Assembly: GCF_024198255.1 (NCBI RefSeq)
Contig: NZ_JAJVKW010000004.1
Span: 310,001-374,000, forward strand
Direction: 5' to 3'
DNA from: Myxococcus guangdongensis
Lineage (GTDB): Bacteria; Myxococcota; Myxococcia; Myxococcales; Myxococcaceae
Length of the DNA stretch: 64,000 nucleotides
In this document: positions 34,558 to 42,568 of the stretch, piece after piece
Layout of the letters: each line of letters opens with the position of its first letter
Position numbering within the stretch: the stretch's first letter is position 1
The notes under the pieces: generated by a model
Seen by the model: only the letters and a program-made list of their open reading frames with translations
What the model was told of the DNA's origin: nothing
Databases searched by the model: none
Program-made: the position numbers and the translations under genes

Positions 34558-37500
34558 GTGAACCGGTGGACAGTGGGTGCAATGGGTTGGAGTCTGGGAG
34601 TGGCACTTTTCTTCCTGAATGGGTGCGGAAGTGCCCAACCAGGAACAGGGGTTGACCCGGAGACGGGGAGCAGCGCGCAGGAGCTCGTCACGCAGACCGT
34701 GGCGATTGTCGCGGCGGCGGATACGTATGTGTCGGCGGCCTCGCCGGCGACGAGCTTCGGCTCGCAGCCGACGATGGAGGTGGACCGGTCCCCTGAGTCG
34801 GAGGCGTATCTGCGCTTCTTCGTCGCTCCGGTGGACGGCACCATCACCACCGCCCGGTTGCGTGTGTATGCCTTGGATGGCTCGGCGGATGGGCCCACGG
34901 CGCACGACCCTCGCATCGGGGGACGGGCCTGGAACGAGCTGACGACCTGGAACACACGGCCGACGCGGGATGGATTCTCCGCGTTGAGCAGCGCGGGGGC
35001 CGTGGCCAGCGGTACGTGGATCGAACTGGACATCACCGACCTGCACATCTCCACGAGCGCCTTCACGGACGTCCATCTGGTGGCCGACAGCACGGACGGC
35101 GTGACGATTGCGTCGAGCGAGCACCCGAACACGTCCCTGCGTCCCCAACTGGTCCTCACCGTCCAGTCCGCCAAGGACCACCCCCCGCACCCCGCGCTGC
35201 CCATCACGGTGTCGAGCCCTCCGGTGGTCTTCCCCGCGAGCGACGACACCTATGTCTCCGCCGACGCGCCCACGTCCACCGAGGGTGGTTTCGACACGGA
35301 CCTGTGGGTGAGGCAGTCGCCCGAGCGCGAGGTGCACCTGCGCTTCGACGTGCTGGGCCTGACGGAGTCGGTGCAGCGCGCGGTGCTGCGGATGCACGTG
35401 GGCCTGGATGGGACGATGGGTGGACCGGCGGTCTACGCGACGCAGGGGCCCTGGAGCGAGATGAGCGTCTCCTGGAACACCCGGCCCACGAAGGTGGGCG
35501 CGGAGGTCGACCGGCTGCCCTACCTCTCGCCCTCCGGGTACGTGGACTACGACGTCACGGACCTGGTGCGTGGCAACGGCAACTTCACCTTCGGCGTGTA
35601 TGCGACGTCGGGTGACGCGGTGACCTTCTTCTCGGGGGAGCACTGGGAAGGCATTGGCCCGGAGCTGCTCGTGTGGACGGGGGCCTCCAGGGCCGCGCCG
35701 ACCGATGCGTGCATGACGCGCCGGGAGGTCGTCTCGAAGGTGACGGAGCTCCGGCACGACACCTATGTGAGCGCGGACCGCCCGACGACGACGTTCCACC
35801 GGGAGGCGTCGGTGCGCGTGGATGGCTCGCCGGGGATGAACGGCTTCCTGGAGTTCGACGTCCAGCTCGACGCCGCGCCGGTGCGTCGCGTGCTGCTCCA
35901 GCTCTACGCGCTGGAGGCGACGGACAACGGGCCGCTGCTCTACCAGGCGCAGCCGTTCGACCCGGCGACCGCGACCTGGCAGAACCCGCCCGCGATGACG
36001 GCGTTGGTGGGCGACGCGGGCGCGGTGAAGAAGGACCAGTGGGTGGAGTACGACGTGACGAGCGTGGTGACGACCTCGGGGCGGTACGCCTTCGGACTGC
36101 TCGCGGACTCCTCCAATGCGTCGAGCTTCGCGTCGAGGGAGGCCAGCGCGAAGGGCCTGCTGGACGCGGCGCCCCGGCTGGTCGTCGTCACGCAGAGCGA
36201 GCCGTTCTGCTCGTACCGGGGCACGCAGCCCTCGGGGACGACGGCGTGGGTGAAGCAGACGAACAATGCCTCGGCGGAGCGCGCGCGGGACACGGCGCCC
36301 GCGCCGGACGGTGGCTTCGCCGTCGTGGGCACCCAGGCCCAGACGCGGGACGGTGAGTCCTGGGCCGAGCAGACGGATGTCGTGACGCTGCACCGGGCGG
36401 ATGGCTCCGTGGCGTGGCGACTGACGTTCACCCAGCCCGACGTGGAGCTGCGCAAGGTGACGGTGACCACGCTGGGCAACGTGCTCGTCGCGGGGGAATA
36501 CCGAGGCGCTCCGGACCTGGGCAAGGGCGCGCTGCCTCGGGGCACGGGCATGTTCGTGATGAAGCTGACGCCGTCGGGCGCGGTGGACTGGACGCGCGGC
36601 TACACGGCGTATTTCCGCCGGGACGACGAGCTCCTCGACAACCCCATGTTCGTGCACGACCTGGCGACGGACGCACACGGCAGCGCGGTGTTGACGGGTG
36701 GCTTCTGGGGCAAGACGGACTTCGGTGGCGGTGAGGTCGACGCCGGCAAGCCCTTCCCCTACGACGACGAGTACCCGAACTCCTTCGTCCTCAAGCTCCA
36801 GTGGGACGGCGCCTACCAGTGGGCGCGCGTGCTGAAGACGAACGCGATGCGGGGCACGCAGGCGGTGAGCGTCGCGGTGGACGCGCAGGAGACCATCACC
36901 GTGGGCGGCTGGGCGGGGCCGGGCACCGACTTCGGCTCGGGCGCGCTCGCGCAGGGTGGGGTGTTCGTGGCGCGCTGGAGCGTGACGGGAGCCCCCCTGT
37001 GGCAGTGGCTGTTGCCGACGTCCTACGACACGGTGTTCGCGGACGTGCGCCAGGTGGCGGTGCTGCCGGATGGGGGTGTGGCCTTCACGGGTGACTTCGA
37101 TGGCCGCTTCACCTTCGCGGGAACCCCGTACGCCAGCGCCGAGCCGGACGATTCCTACGATGGACCGCGCGAACCGTTCCTGGGCCGGCTCACCGCCACG
37201 GGCGCGGAGCTGACGCTGCGGCAGTTCCCGCTGAGCACGACGAACGCCTATGGTCTGGGCTCGCTGGTCGCGGATGCCAACGGGAACCTGTTCACGGTCC
37301 AGGCGGGGAACGGGGGCCTGTTGGGCCTGGGCACCGTGGGGCCGCCGGAGACGGTGGCGCCGGAGCGACCCACCGTGGCCAGCTTCTCGCCGACGCTCCA
37401 GACGCGCTGGGTGAGGGTGTTCGAGCCGCTCCAGCTCCCTCGGCTGACGGCGGTGACGGGCGGTGTGGTGCTGACGGGAGAGCTGGGACAGTCCATCGAG

Positions 37501-37569
37501 CTGGAGGGCACCTGGTACACGCCGACCTCGCGCCGGCTGGACCTGCTGCACGTCAAGCTGAGGCCATGA
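34558..37569 (+). CDS. DNRLRE-domain lipoprotein with beta-propeller repeats (paralogue 2)
   Basis: The 1003-residue protein repeats the plan of its neighbour: lipoprotein signal (GVALFFLNGC), three DNRLRE-type modules starting at ADTYVSAASPATSFGS, DDTYVSADAPTSTEGG and HDTYVSADRPTTTFHR, the hinge CSYRGTQPSGTTAWVKQ, and a propeller-like C-terminal half (TGMFVMKLTPSGAVDWTRGY, NSFVLKLQWDGAYQWARVL). The GTG start follows CGAGGGAGAGGTCAC; the open frame upstream to 34438 runs through the promoter and is not coding. Similarity to paralogue 1 is high over the whole length, pointing to tandem duplication including the promoter. Confidence 0.88.
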   Translation: MNRWTVGAMGWSLGVALFFLNGCGSAQPGTGVDPETGSSAQELVTQTVAIVAAADTYVSAASPATSFGSQPTMEVDRSPESEAYLRFFVAPVDGTITTARLRVYALDGSADGPTAHDPRIGGRAWNELTTWNTRPTRDGFSALSSAGAVASGTWIELDITDLHISTSAFTDVHLVADSTDGVTIASSEHPNTSLRPQLVLTVQSAKDHPPHPALPITVSSPPVVFPASDDTYVSADAPTSTEGGFDTDLWVRQSPEREVHLRFDVLGLTESVQRAVLRMHVGLDGTMGGPAVYATQGPWSEMSVSWNTRPTKVGAEVDRLPYLSPSGYVDYDVTDLVRGNGNFTFGVYATSGDAVTFFSGEHWEGIGPELLVWTGASRAAPTDACMTRREVVSKVTELRHDTYVSADRPTTTFHREASVRVDGSPGMNGFLEFDVQLDAAPVRRVLLQLYALEATDNGPLLYQAQPFDPATATWQNPPAMTALVGDAGAVKKDQWVEYDVTSVVTTSGRYAFGLLADSSNASSFASREASAKGLLDAAPRLVVVTQSEPFCSYRGTQPSGTTAWVKQTNNASAERARDTAPAPDGGFAVVGTQAQTRDGESWAEQTDVVTLHRADGSVAWRLTFTQPDVELRKVTVTTLGNVLVAGEYRGAPDLGKGALPRGTGMFVMKLTPSGAVDWTRGYTAYFRRDDELLDNPMFVHDLATDAHGSAVLTGGFWGKTDFGGGEVDAGKPFPYDDEYPNSFVLKLQWDGAYQWARVLKTNAMRGTQAVSVAVDAQETITVGGWAGPGTDFGSGALAQGGVFVARWSVTGAPLWQWLLPTSYDTVFADVRQVAVLPDGGVAFTGDFDGRFTFAGTPYASAEPDDSYDGPREPFLGRLTATGAELTLRQFPLSTTNAYGLGSLVADANGNLFTVQAGNGGLLGLGTVGPPETVAPERPTVASFSPTLQTRWVRVFEPLQLPRLTAVTGGVVLTGELGQSIELEGTWYTPTSRRLDLLHVKLRP

Positions 37570-37575
37570 GCGACG

Positions 37576-37626
37576 GGTGACCGCCGGGGGTGTGACCGTC
37601 CGTGCTTGTGCGTGCGGGCGGTCACC
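37576..37626 (+). terminator. long-loop hairpin after DNRLRE lipoprotein 2
   Basis: A perfect 10-bp inverted repeat GGTGACCGCC/GGCGGTCACC encloses 31 bases that contain another copy of GTGACCG. It starts 7 bases after the stop. No T-run; terminator role inferred from position. Confidence 0.4.
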
Positions 37627-37743
37627 TGCCCTGGGGGCGACGAGGCGAGCCACCTGTCCATTGGCGCGCGTTCGTCATGTTCGTGGGGGATGGTCTCTTC
37701 CTGCTTCCCGGGAACGGGATTCGCGATATGGACGGAGGGGTAC

Positions 37744-38283
37744 ATGACTCCTTTCCCCAAGAAGCTCCAAGATCGTGCAGAGGCCCTCGAGGCCGCGGAT
37801 GAGCAGCTCACCACGTTGGACGAGGACGGCCTCCTGGCCGCGCCCGTCGATATCTTCTCGATGCTACGGGATGGCATCGACCTCCACGAATCCCTGAAGG
37901 ACACCTCCCGGACCTTCGCCTCGGGCGAATGCGTGGTGGTGACGGGGAACGTGGATGTGGAGACGCTGGTGTTGAAGGGGCCGGGCGGGATGCTCGTCCT
38001 CGGTGACCTGAGGGTCGGCACGGCGGAGCTCCACGCCAACGTGCTCGTGCTGGGGAACTGTGACATCTCCGAGCGCGTCGTCGGACACGACGAGCCGAAC
38101 ACGCTCACCGTGCTGGGTGAGGTTCAGGGCGGCCGGGCGGAGATGCAGAAGCAGTTCATCATGCAGTTCCTCGGCGGCGGCAAGCTGACGGCGCTGGTCG
38201 ACAGCGAGGGTGGCGCGGCGGAGCTGCTCGAGCTGCTGAGCGGCGCGGGCAGTGAGCTGGAGGTCGACGAGGTCGACCCGTAA
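37744..38283 (+). CDS. uncharacterised cytoplasmic protein
   Basis: Not recognised. The 179-residue product has an N-terminal helical part (KKLQDRAEALEAADEQLTTL) and a central stretch of short hydrophobic strands separated by Gly/Asn turns (VLKGPGGMLVLGDLRVG, HANVLVLGNCDIS) that looks like a small beta-helix of the polymer-forming type. The end is acidic (LEVDEVDP). The ATG at 37744 follows GGAGGGGTAC; the frame stays open upstream to 37606 without a better start. No signal peptide. Convergent with the TerB-like gene. Confidence 0.75.
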   Translation: MTPFPKKLQDRAEALEAADEQLTTLDEDGLLAAPVDIFSMLRDGIDLHESLKDTSRTFASGECVVVTGNVDVETLVLKGPGGMLVLGDLRVGTAELHANVLVLGNCDISERVVGHDEPNTLTVLGEVQGGRAEMQKQFIMQFLGGGKLTALVDSEGGAAELLELLSGAGSELEVDEVDP

Positions 38284-38300
38284 GTCGTGCAGGGAGCCCG

Positions 38301-38323
38301 CCGGGACGTACTCCACGTCCCGG
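38301..38323. terminator. hairpin between convergent genes
   Basis: Perfect 9-bp stem CCGGGACGT/ACGTCCCGG with loop ACTCC in the 76-base gap between two convergent stops. Confidence 0.55.
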
Positions 38324-38359
38324 TGGTCCCGCATGGAGGCTCGGGCGCGTGGCGTGGTG

Positions 38360-38698
38360 TCAGGCCGCCACGCCGAGCAGCTCGCGCAGCTGGCGCAGCA
38401 TCTCGATTTCGCTCGGGTGGATGTGCCCGTCGCTGGCGATGAGGTCATGCGCCGCGTCGATGACGGCCTTCGGGTGGGCCTTGAGGATGCCCAGGTTGGG
38501 CGCGGGCAGCGGCGTGCCGTTCTGCAGGCACTTCGCCAGCTGCTCCAGGTCCGGCAGGGGAACGCTCATCCCCCGGGCGGTGGCCATGATGTGGTCGATC
38601 TCCTCGCGGCTGACCCCGTCGTCTCCGCTGGCGACCTGGAGCAGCAGCTTGAGGACTTCAATCTGGAAGCGGGCGTCGGGGCTTGAGGCGGTGGACAT
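38360..38698 (-). CDS. TerB-like (tellurite resistance B family) protein
   Basis: A 112-residue, all-helical acidic protein. The pattern EVLKLLLQVASGDDGVSREE, then DLIASDGHIHPSEIEMLRQL, two helix pairs each with an Asp-rich turn (SGDDG, ASDGH), is that of the TerB/DjlA-N fold, which binds metal or membrane partners. No other ter genes are near, so tellurite resistance is not implied. Start at 38698; the open frame upstream to 39694 crosses the divergent GNAT gene and is not coding. Confidence 0.75.
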   Translation of the reverse strand: MSTASSPDARFQIEVLKLLLQVASGDDGVSREEIDHIMATARGMSVPLPDLEQLAKCLQNGTPLPAPNLGILKAHPKAVIDAAHDLIASDGHIHPSEIEMLRQLRELLGVAA

Positions 38699-38788
38699 CC
38701 TTGGTACATCCTCCGAGGTGGGCTCGCGAGCGGGCGCGACACATGTATCGCTCCTACAAGTGCACGGGCTGCGCGGAGAAAGCTTCTC

Positions 38789-39298
38789 ATGAAAGTGGTG
38801 GAGACGGAGCGGCTGGTCCTGCGTCGCGTGACGCATGAGGACGCCGCTTTCATCCTGGGGATGTTGAACGAGCCCTCGTGGCTGCGTTTCATTGGAGACC
38901 GTGGCGTGCGCACCCTCGAGGCCGCCCACGACTACATCAAGACGGTGCCCCTGACGCAGTACGCCCAGCTCGGCTACGGGCTGTACCTGGTGGAGGGCCG
39001 GAAGGACGGCGCGTCCATGGGGCTGTGTGGCCTGCTCAAGCGCGACGCGCTGGAGCACCCCGACATCGGCTTCGCGTTCATGCCGGCCTACTGGAACCAG
39101 GGCTACGCGCGAGAGGCCGCCGAGGCGGTGCTGCGCCACGCGCGGGAGGACCACGCGATTTCGCGCATCGCCGCCATTGTCTCCAAGGACAACGTCAGCT
39201 CCATCAAGCTGCTGGAGCGGCTGGGCCTGCGCTTCGAGCGGTACATGCGACTGCCCGGCGCCAGCGAGGACATCAGCCTCTATCTGACGGCGCCATGA
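38789..39298 (+). CDS. GNAT-family N-acetyltransferase
   Basis: The 169-residue protein has the RimJ/RimL-type GNAT layout: ETERLVLRRVTHEDAAFIL at the N-terminus, HPDIGFAFMPAYWNQGYARE with the acetyl-CoA-binding AREAAEAVLRHA, and VSKDNVSSIKLLERLGLRFE. This subgroup acetylates N-termini of ribosomal proteins, aminoglycosides or small amines; the substrate cannot be told. Divergent from the TerB-like gene with 90 bases between. Confidence 0.9.
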   Translation: MKVVETERLVLRRVTHEDAAFILGMLNEPSWLRFIGDRGVRTLEAAHDYIKTVPLTQYAQLGYGLYLVEGRKDGASMGLCGLLKRDALEHPDIGFAFMPAYWNQGYAREAAEAVLRHAREDHAISRIAAIVSKDNVSSIKLLERLGLRFERYMRLPGASEDISLYLTAP

Positions 39299-39404
39299 GT
39301 CGAGCGGGGAATCCAGGAAGAAGCCCGCGCGTGAGCGGGACGTCACCTGGCTGACACCCCCGCTGGATTGGCGTGCGGGCCGCGCGTCTCCTAGACTCGC
39401 GAGC

Positions 39405-40802
39405 GTGGGCCCCCCGTCGAACAGCGTAGACGGCGGGAAGAACGCGCTGCTGCGCGCACTCCCCTCCATCGAGCAGCTCCTGCGACGGCCGTCGCTGGAA
39501 CCGCTGCTGTCCGGTGTTCCCCGCGCCAGGGCCGTGTCCGCGCTGCGTCTGGCGGTGGACCGCGTGCGCGCGCGGCTGCTCCAGGGCGACGCGCGCCCCT
39601 TCGACGACGCGGACGTGGGCGACGCGCTGAGCACGTTGTCCACGCCGGGGCTGCGCGCGGTGCTCAACGCCACGGGCGTGGTGCTGCACACCAACCTGGG
39701 GCGCGCGCCGCTCGCGCCGGAGGCGGTGGCGCGGGTGGCCGAGGTGGCGCGGGGCTACTCGAATCTCGAGTACGACCTGGACGAAGGCGAGCGGGGCAGC
39801 CGCTACGCGCCGGTGGTGGGGCTCTTGCGTCAGCTCACCGGCGCGGAGGACGCGCTCGTCGTCAACAACTGCGCGGGCGCGGTGCTGCTCGTGCTGGCCG
39901 CGCTGGCGTCCGGCCGCGAGTGTGTCGTGTCGCGCGGGGAGCTGGTGGAGATTGGCGGAGGCTTCCGGGTGCCGGACGTCATGCGGCAGTCCGGCGCGCG
40001 GCTCGTGGAGGTGGGCACCACCAACCGCACGCGGCTGTCCGACTACGCGGCCGCGGTGGGCCACGACACGGGCCTCCTGGTGAAGGTGCACCGCTCCAAC
40101 TTCGCGGTGGTGGGCTTCACCGAGGAGGCGAGCGTGGGAGCGCTCGCGACGCTGGGCCGCGAGCGCGGGGTGCCCGTGTTCCAGGACCTGGGGTCGGGGG
40201 CGCTGGTCCCCATGGTGGGGGAGGGGATGGGGCAGGAGCCCACGGTGGCGCAGGTGGTCGCCGAGGGCGCGGATGTGGTGGCGTTCTCGGGGGACAAGCT
40301 GTTGGGGGGACCGCAGTCGGGCGTGGTGGTGGGGCGCTCGGCGTTGCTCGCGCGCATCAAGGCGCATCCGCTCACCCGGGCGTTGAGGGTGGACAAGCTG
40401 ACGGTGGCCGCGTTGGAGGCCACGCTGGAGTTGTATCGGGACGGCAAGCCAGGGGCCGTGCCCACGTACAGACTGCTCGCCCAGTCGTCCCAGGAACTGC
40501 GCGCCCGTGCGCTGCGGCTGAAGGACCTGTTGGCCGAGCAAGGTGTGAGTGCCCGAGTGGACGGGGTGGTGGGACAGGTGGGCGGGGGCGCCATGCCGCT
40601 GGCCCGGTTGCCTTCCTTTGCGTGCATCCTCAACGTGGGTGCACCGGAATCTTTCCTCGAGCGCCTGCGCGCCGGCGGAATGCCGGTTATTGGCAGGATC
40701 GCGGATGGCGAGGCGGTCCTCGACGTCCGCTGTCTCGCGGAGGAGGAGCTCAGGTCGGTCGCCGAAGGGGTGGCGACCGCAAGTCCCGGGAAACCACCAT
40801 GA
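39405..40802 (+). CDS. selA: L-seryl-tRNA(Sec) selenium transferase
   Basis: Converts seryl-tRNA(Sec) to selenocysteinyl-tRNA(Sec) with selenophosphate, using pyridoxal phosphate. The 465-residue length is typical. Motifs seen: LPSIEQLLRRP at the N-terminus, INATGVVLHTNLGRAPL-like segment (VLNATGVVLHTNLGRAPLAP), EYDLDEGERGSRY, the NNCAGAVLL block and the PLP lysine Lys298 in FSGDKLLGGPQSG. GTG start with a weak binding site. selB, selC and selD are not in the window. The stop overlaps the ATG of the HNH gene by four bases (ATGA), so the two are translationally coupled. Confidence 0.95.
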   Translation: MGPPSNSVDGGKNALLRALPSIEQLLRRPSLEPLLSGVPRARAVSALRLAVDRVRARLLQGDARPFDDADVGDALSTLSTPGLRAVLNATGVVLHTNLGRAPLAPEAVARVAEVARGYSNLEYDLDEGERGSRYAPVVGLLRQLTGAEDALVVNNCAGAVLLVLAALASGRECVVSRGELVEIGGGFRVPDVMRQSGARLVEVGTTNRTRLSDYAAAVGHDTGLLVKVHRSNFAVVGFTEEASVGALATLGRERGVPVFQDLGSGALVPMVGEGMGQEPTVAQVVAEGADVVAFSGDKLLGGPQSGVVVGRSALLARIKAHPLTRALRVDKLTVAALEATLELYRDGKPGAVPTYRLLAQSSQELRARALRLKDLLAEQGVSARVDGVVGQVGGGAMPLARLPSFACILNVGAPESFLERLRAGGMPVIGRIADGEAVLDVRCLAEEELRSVAEGVATASPGKPP

Positions 40803-41392
40803 TCAACAGCGCCGTCCTCGTACTCAACCGGTATTACCAACCGGTGCATGTCACGTCGGTGAAGCGTGCCTTCAGCCTGTTGTATCAGGGCGTCGCCAAG
40901 GCCATCGACGCGCAGTACCGGCTCTACGAGTTCGATGATTGGGCGGCGCTGAGCGCCACCAATGACTGCATCACCACCATCAACCGGACCATCCGCGTCC
41001 CCCGGGTGCTGGTGCTCAGCGCGTATGACCACCTGCCCCGAGGGCGGGTGCGCTTCTCCCGGCTCAACATCTACGCGCGCGACGCGGACACCTGTCAGTA
41101 CTGCGGGAAGAACCTGCCGCGCAGCGAGCTGAACCTGGACCACGTCATGCCCCGTACGCAGGGGGGCAAGACGACGTGGGAGAACGTCGTGTGCTCGTGT
41201 GTGCCCTGCAATCTGAAGAAGGGCGGGCGCACGCCGGATCAGGCGGACATGCGGCTCTTGAAGAAGCCGGTGCGCCCGCGCTGGACGCCGTTGTTCCGGG
41301 GCGCCACGCGCAAGGTGACGTATCAGGAGTGGTTGCCGTTCCTGCACCTGGCGGACGCCTCGTATTGGAACGTGGAGCTCCTGGACGAGTAG
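40799..41392 (+). CDS. HNH endonuclease domain protein
   Basis: The 197-residue protein has an N-terminal region (INSAVLVLNRYYQPVHVTSV) and a C-terminal HNH nuclease fold. Zinc ligands Cys99/Cys102 (CQYC) and Cys134/Cys137 (CVPC) flank the catalytic DH (114-115, LDHVMPRTQGG) and Asn129 (WENVV). The family is widespread and of unknown role; RNA or DNA cleavage is possible. It overlaps the selA stop by four bases, which suggests co-translation with SelA. No mobile-element features surround it. Confidence 0.9.
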   Translation: MINSAVLVLNRYYQPVHVTSVKRAFSLLYQGVAKAIDAQYRLYEFDDWAALSATNDCITTINRTIRVPRVLVLSAYDHLPRGRVRFSRLNIYARDADTCQYCGKNLPRSELNLDHVMPRTQGGKTTWENVVCSCVPCNLKKGGRTPDQADMRLLKKPVRPRWTPLFRGATRKVTYQEWLPFLHLADASYWNVELLDE

Positions 41393-41530
41393 GGCGCCCG
41401 AGCGCTTGTTCACTGGCCTGCCTGGCGAACCCTGTAAAATGGGGTGTCGCGGGGTGAGCCATGCTCGGGTTGATCCACGAAGTGGCCACGGATTGGCGGG
41501 GAGTCGACTCGGGCGGTAGGACGGGCTTTG

Positions 41531-42568
41531 ATGCCCCTGCCCATGTCCAAGTCCCCGCGAGCGCCCCAGGCCGATGCCCGTGCCCTGGGGACCCCGACCG
41601 CCGAGCCGGTGGCCCCCGGGCCTCCAGGGGTTGGCGGCGCTCGACAGCGGCCCCGGCGCATCATCGCGGTGGGCGGCGGCAAGGGTGGCATCGGCAAGTC
41701 GATGGTGTCCGCCAACCTGGGCGTGGCGTTGGCCCAGGCGGGGCTGAACGTGCTCCTGGTGGACGCGGACCTGGGCGGGGCGAACCTGCACACGTGCCTG
41801 GGGGTGGGGCAGCCGGAGGCGACGCTGTCCGACTTCCTGCGGCGCAACAAGGCGCGGCTCGAGGACGTCATCGTCCCCACGGGCGTGCCCCGGCTGTCGC
41901 TCATCGCGGGCGCGCAGGACGCGCTGGACGCGGCGAACCTCAAGTACGCGCAGAAGCAGAAGCTGCTCAAGACGCTGATGGGCGCGTCGGCGGACTACCT
42001 CATCCTGGACCTGGGCGCGGGAACCAGTTTCAACACCATCGACTTCTTCATCCTGGCGGACCACGGGTTGCTGGTGGTGTTGCCGGAGCCGACGTCGGTG
42101 GAGAACGCGTACCGCTTCGCGAAGGCGGCGTTCTTCCGGCGGCTGCAGCAGATGGAGGCGGAGTACGGCATCCAGGACCTGGTGGACAGCGCGCTCACCA
42201 CCCGGGAGGGCTCGCTGAGAACGCTGCATGACGTGCTGGCGCAGGTGCGCAACAAGGACCCAGCGGGTGCGGAGCGACTGGAGCGGGAGCTGGCCGAGTT
42301 CCGCATCCGGCTGGTGGTGAATCAGGCGCGCACGGACGCGGACCTGAACGTGGGTGCGGCGGTGGCCTCGGCGTGGAAGAAGTTCTTCGGCATCGCGATG
42401 GATGACCTGGGCGCCATCCGGTATGACGATGAGGCATGGCGCGCGGTGCGAAAGCGGCGCCCCGTGCTCATCGAACGTCCCGACGCCCCGGCCGCCCTGG
42501 CCATCCAACGAATCGCCTCACGACTGCTCGCCCTCGACGCGACCCCCGACCCCTCGTCTTCACCATGA
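41531..42568 (+). CDS. MinD/ParA-family ATPase (FlhG-like)
   Basis: The 345-residue protein is a deviant-Walker ATPase that would dimerise on ATP and position something in the cell. After a Pro/Ala-rich N-terminus of about 40 residues comes the Walker A KGGIGKSMVSANLG (Lys51, Lys56), then VLLVDADLGGANLH and ILDLGAGTSFNTIDF. The layout is closest to the FlhG/MinD-like group. No flagellar genes are present, and myxobacteria are non-flagellated, so a role in polarity, gliding or pilus placement is possible but not shown. Its stop overlaps the next gene's ATG by four bases. Confidence 0.9.
   Translation: MPLPMSKSPRAPQADARALGTPTAEPVAPGPPGVGGARQRPRRIIAVGGGKGGIGKSMVSANLGVALAQAGLNVLLVDADLGGANLHTCLGVGQPEATLSDFLRRNKARLEDVIVPTGVPRLSLIAGAQDALDAANLKYAQKQKLLKTLMGASADYLILDLGAGTSFNTIDFFILADHGLLVVLPEPTSVENAYRFAKAAFFRRLQQMEAEYGIQDLVDSALTTREGSLRTLHDVLAQVRNKDPAGAERLERELAEFRIRLVVNQARTDADLNVGAAVASAWKKFFGIAMDDLGAIRYDDEAWRAVRKRRPVLIERPDAPAALAIQRIASRLLALDATPDPSSSP

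Noticed and set aside
34483..37653. 1056-codon open frame on the minus strand
   Set aside because: Shadow of the DNRLRE lipoprotein gene; Arg/His/Gly-rich low-complexity translation, no domain, no binding site. Such long antisense frames are expected at this GC content.
38360..38698. Tellurite-resistance operon
   Set aside because: Only a lone TerB-like fold is present; no TerC, TerD or other ter genes nearby.
39405..41392. HNH gene as a group II intron or intein-borne nuclease
   Set aside because: No reverse transcriptase, splice motifs or repeats surround it and selA is uninterrupted.
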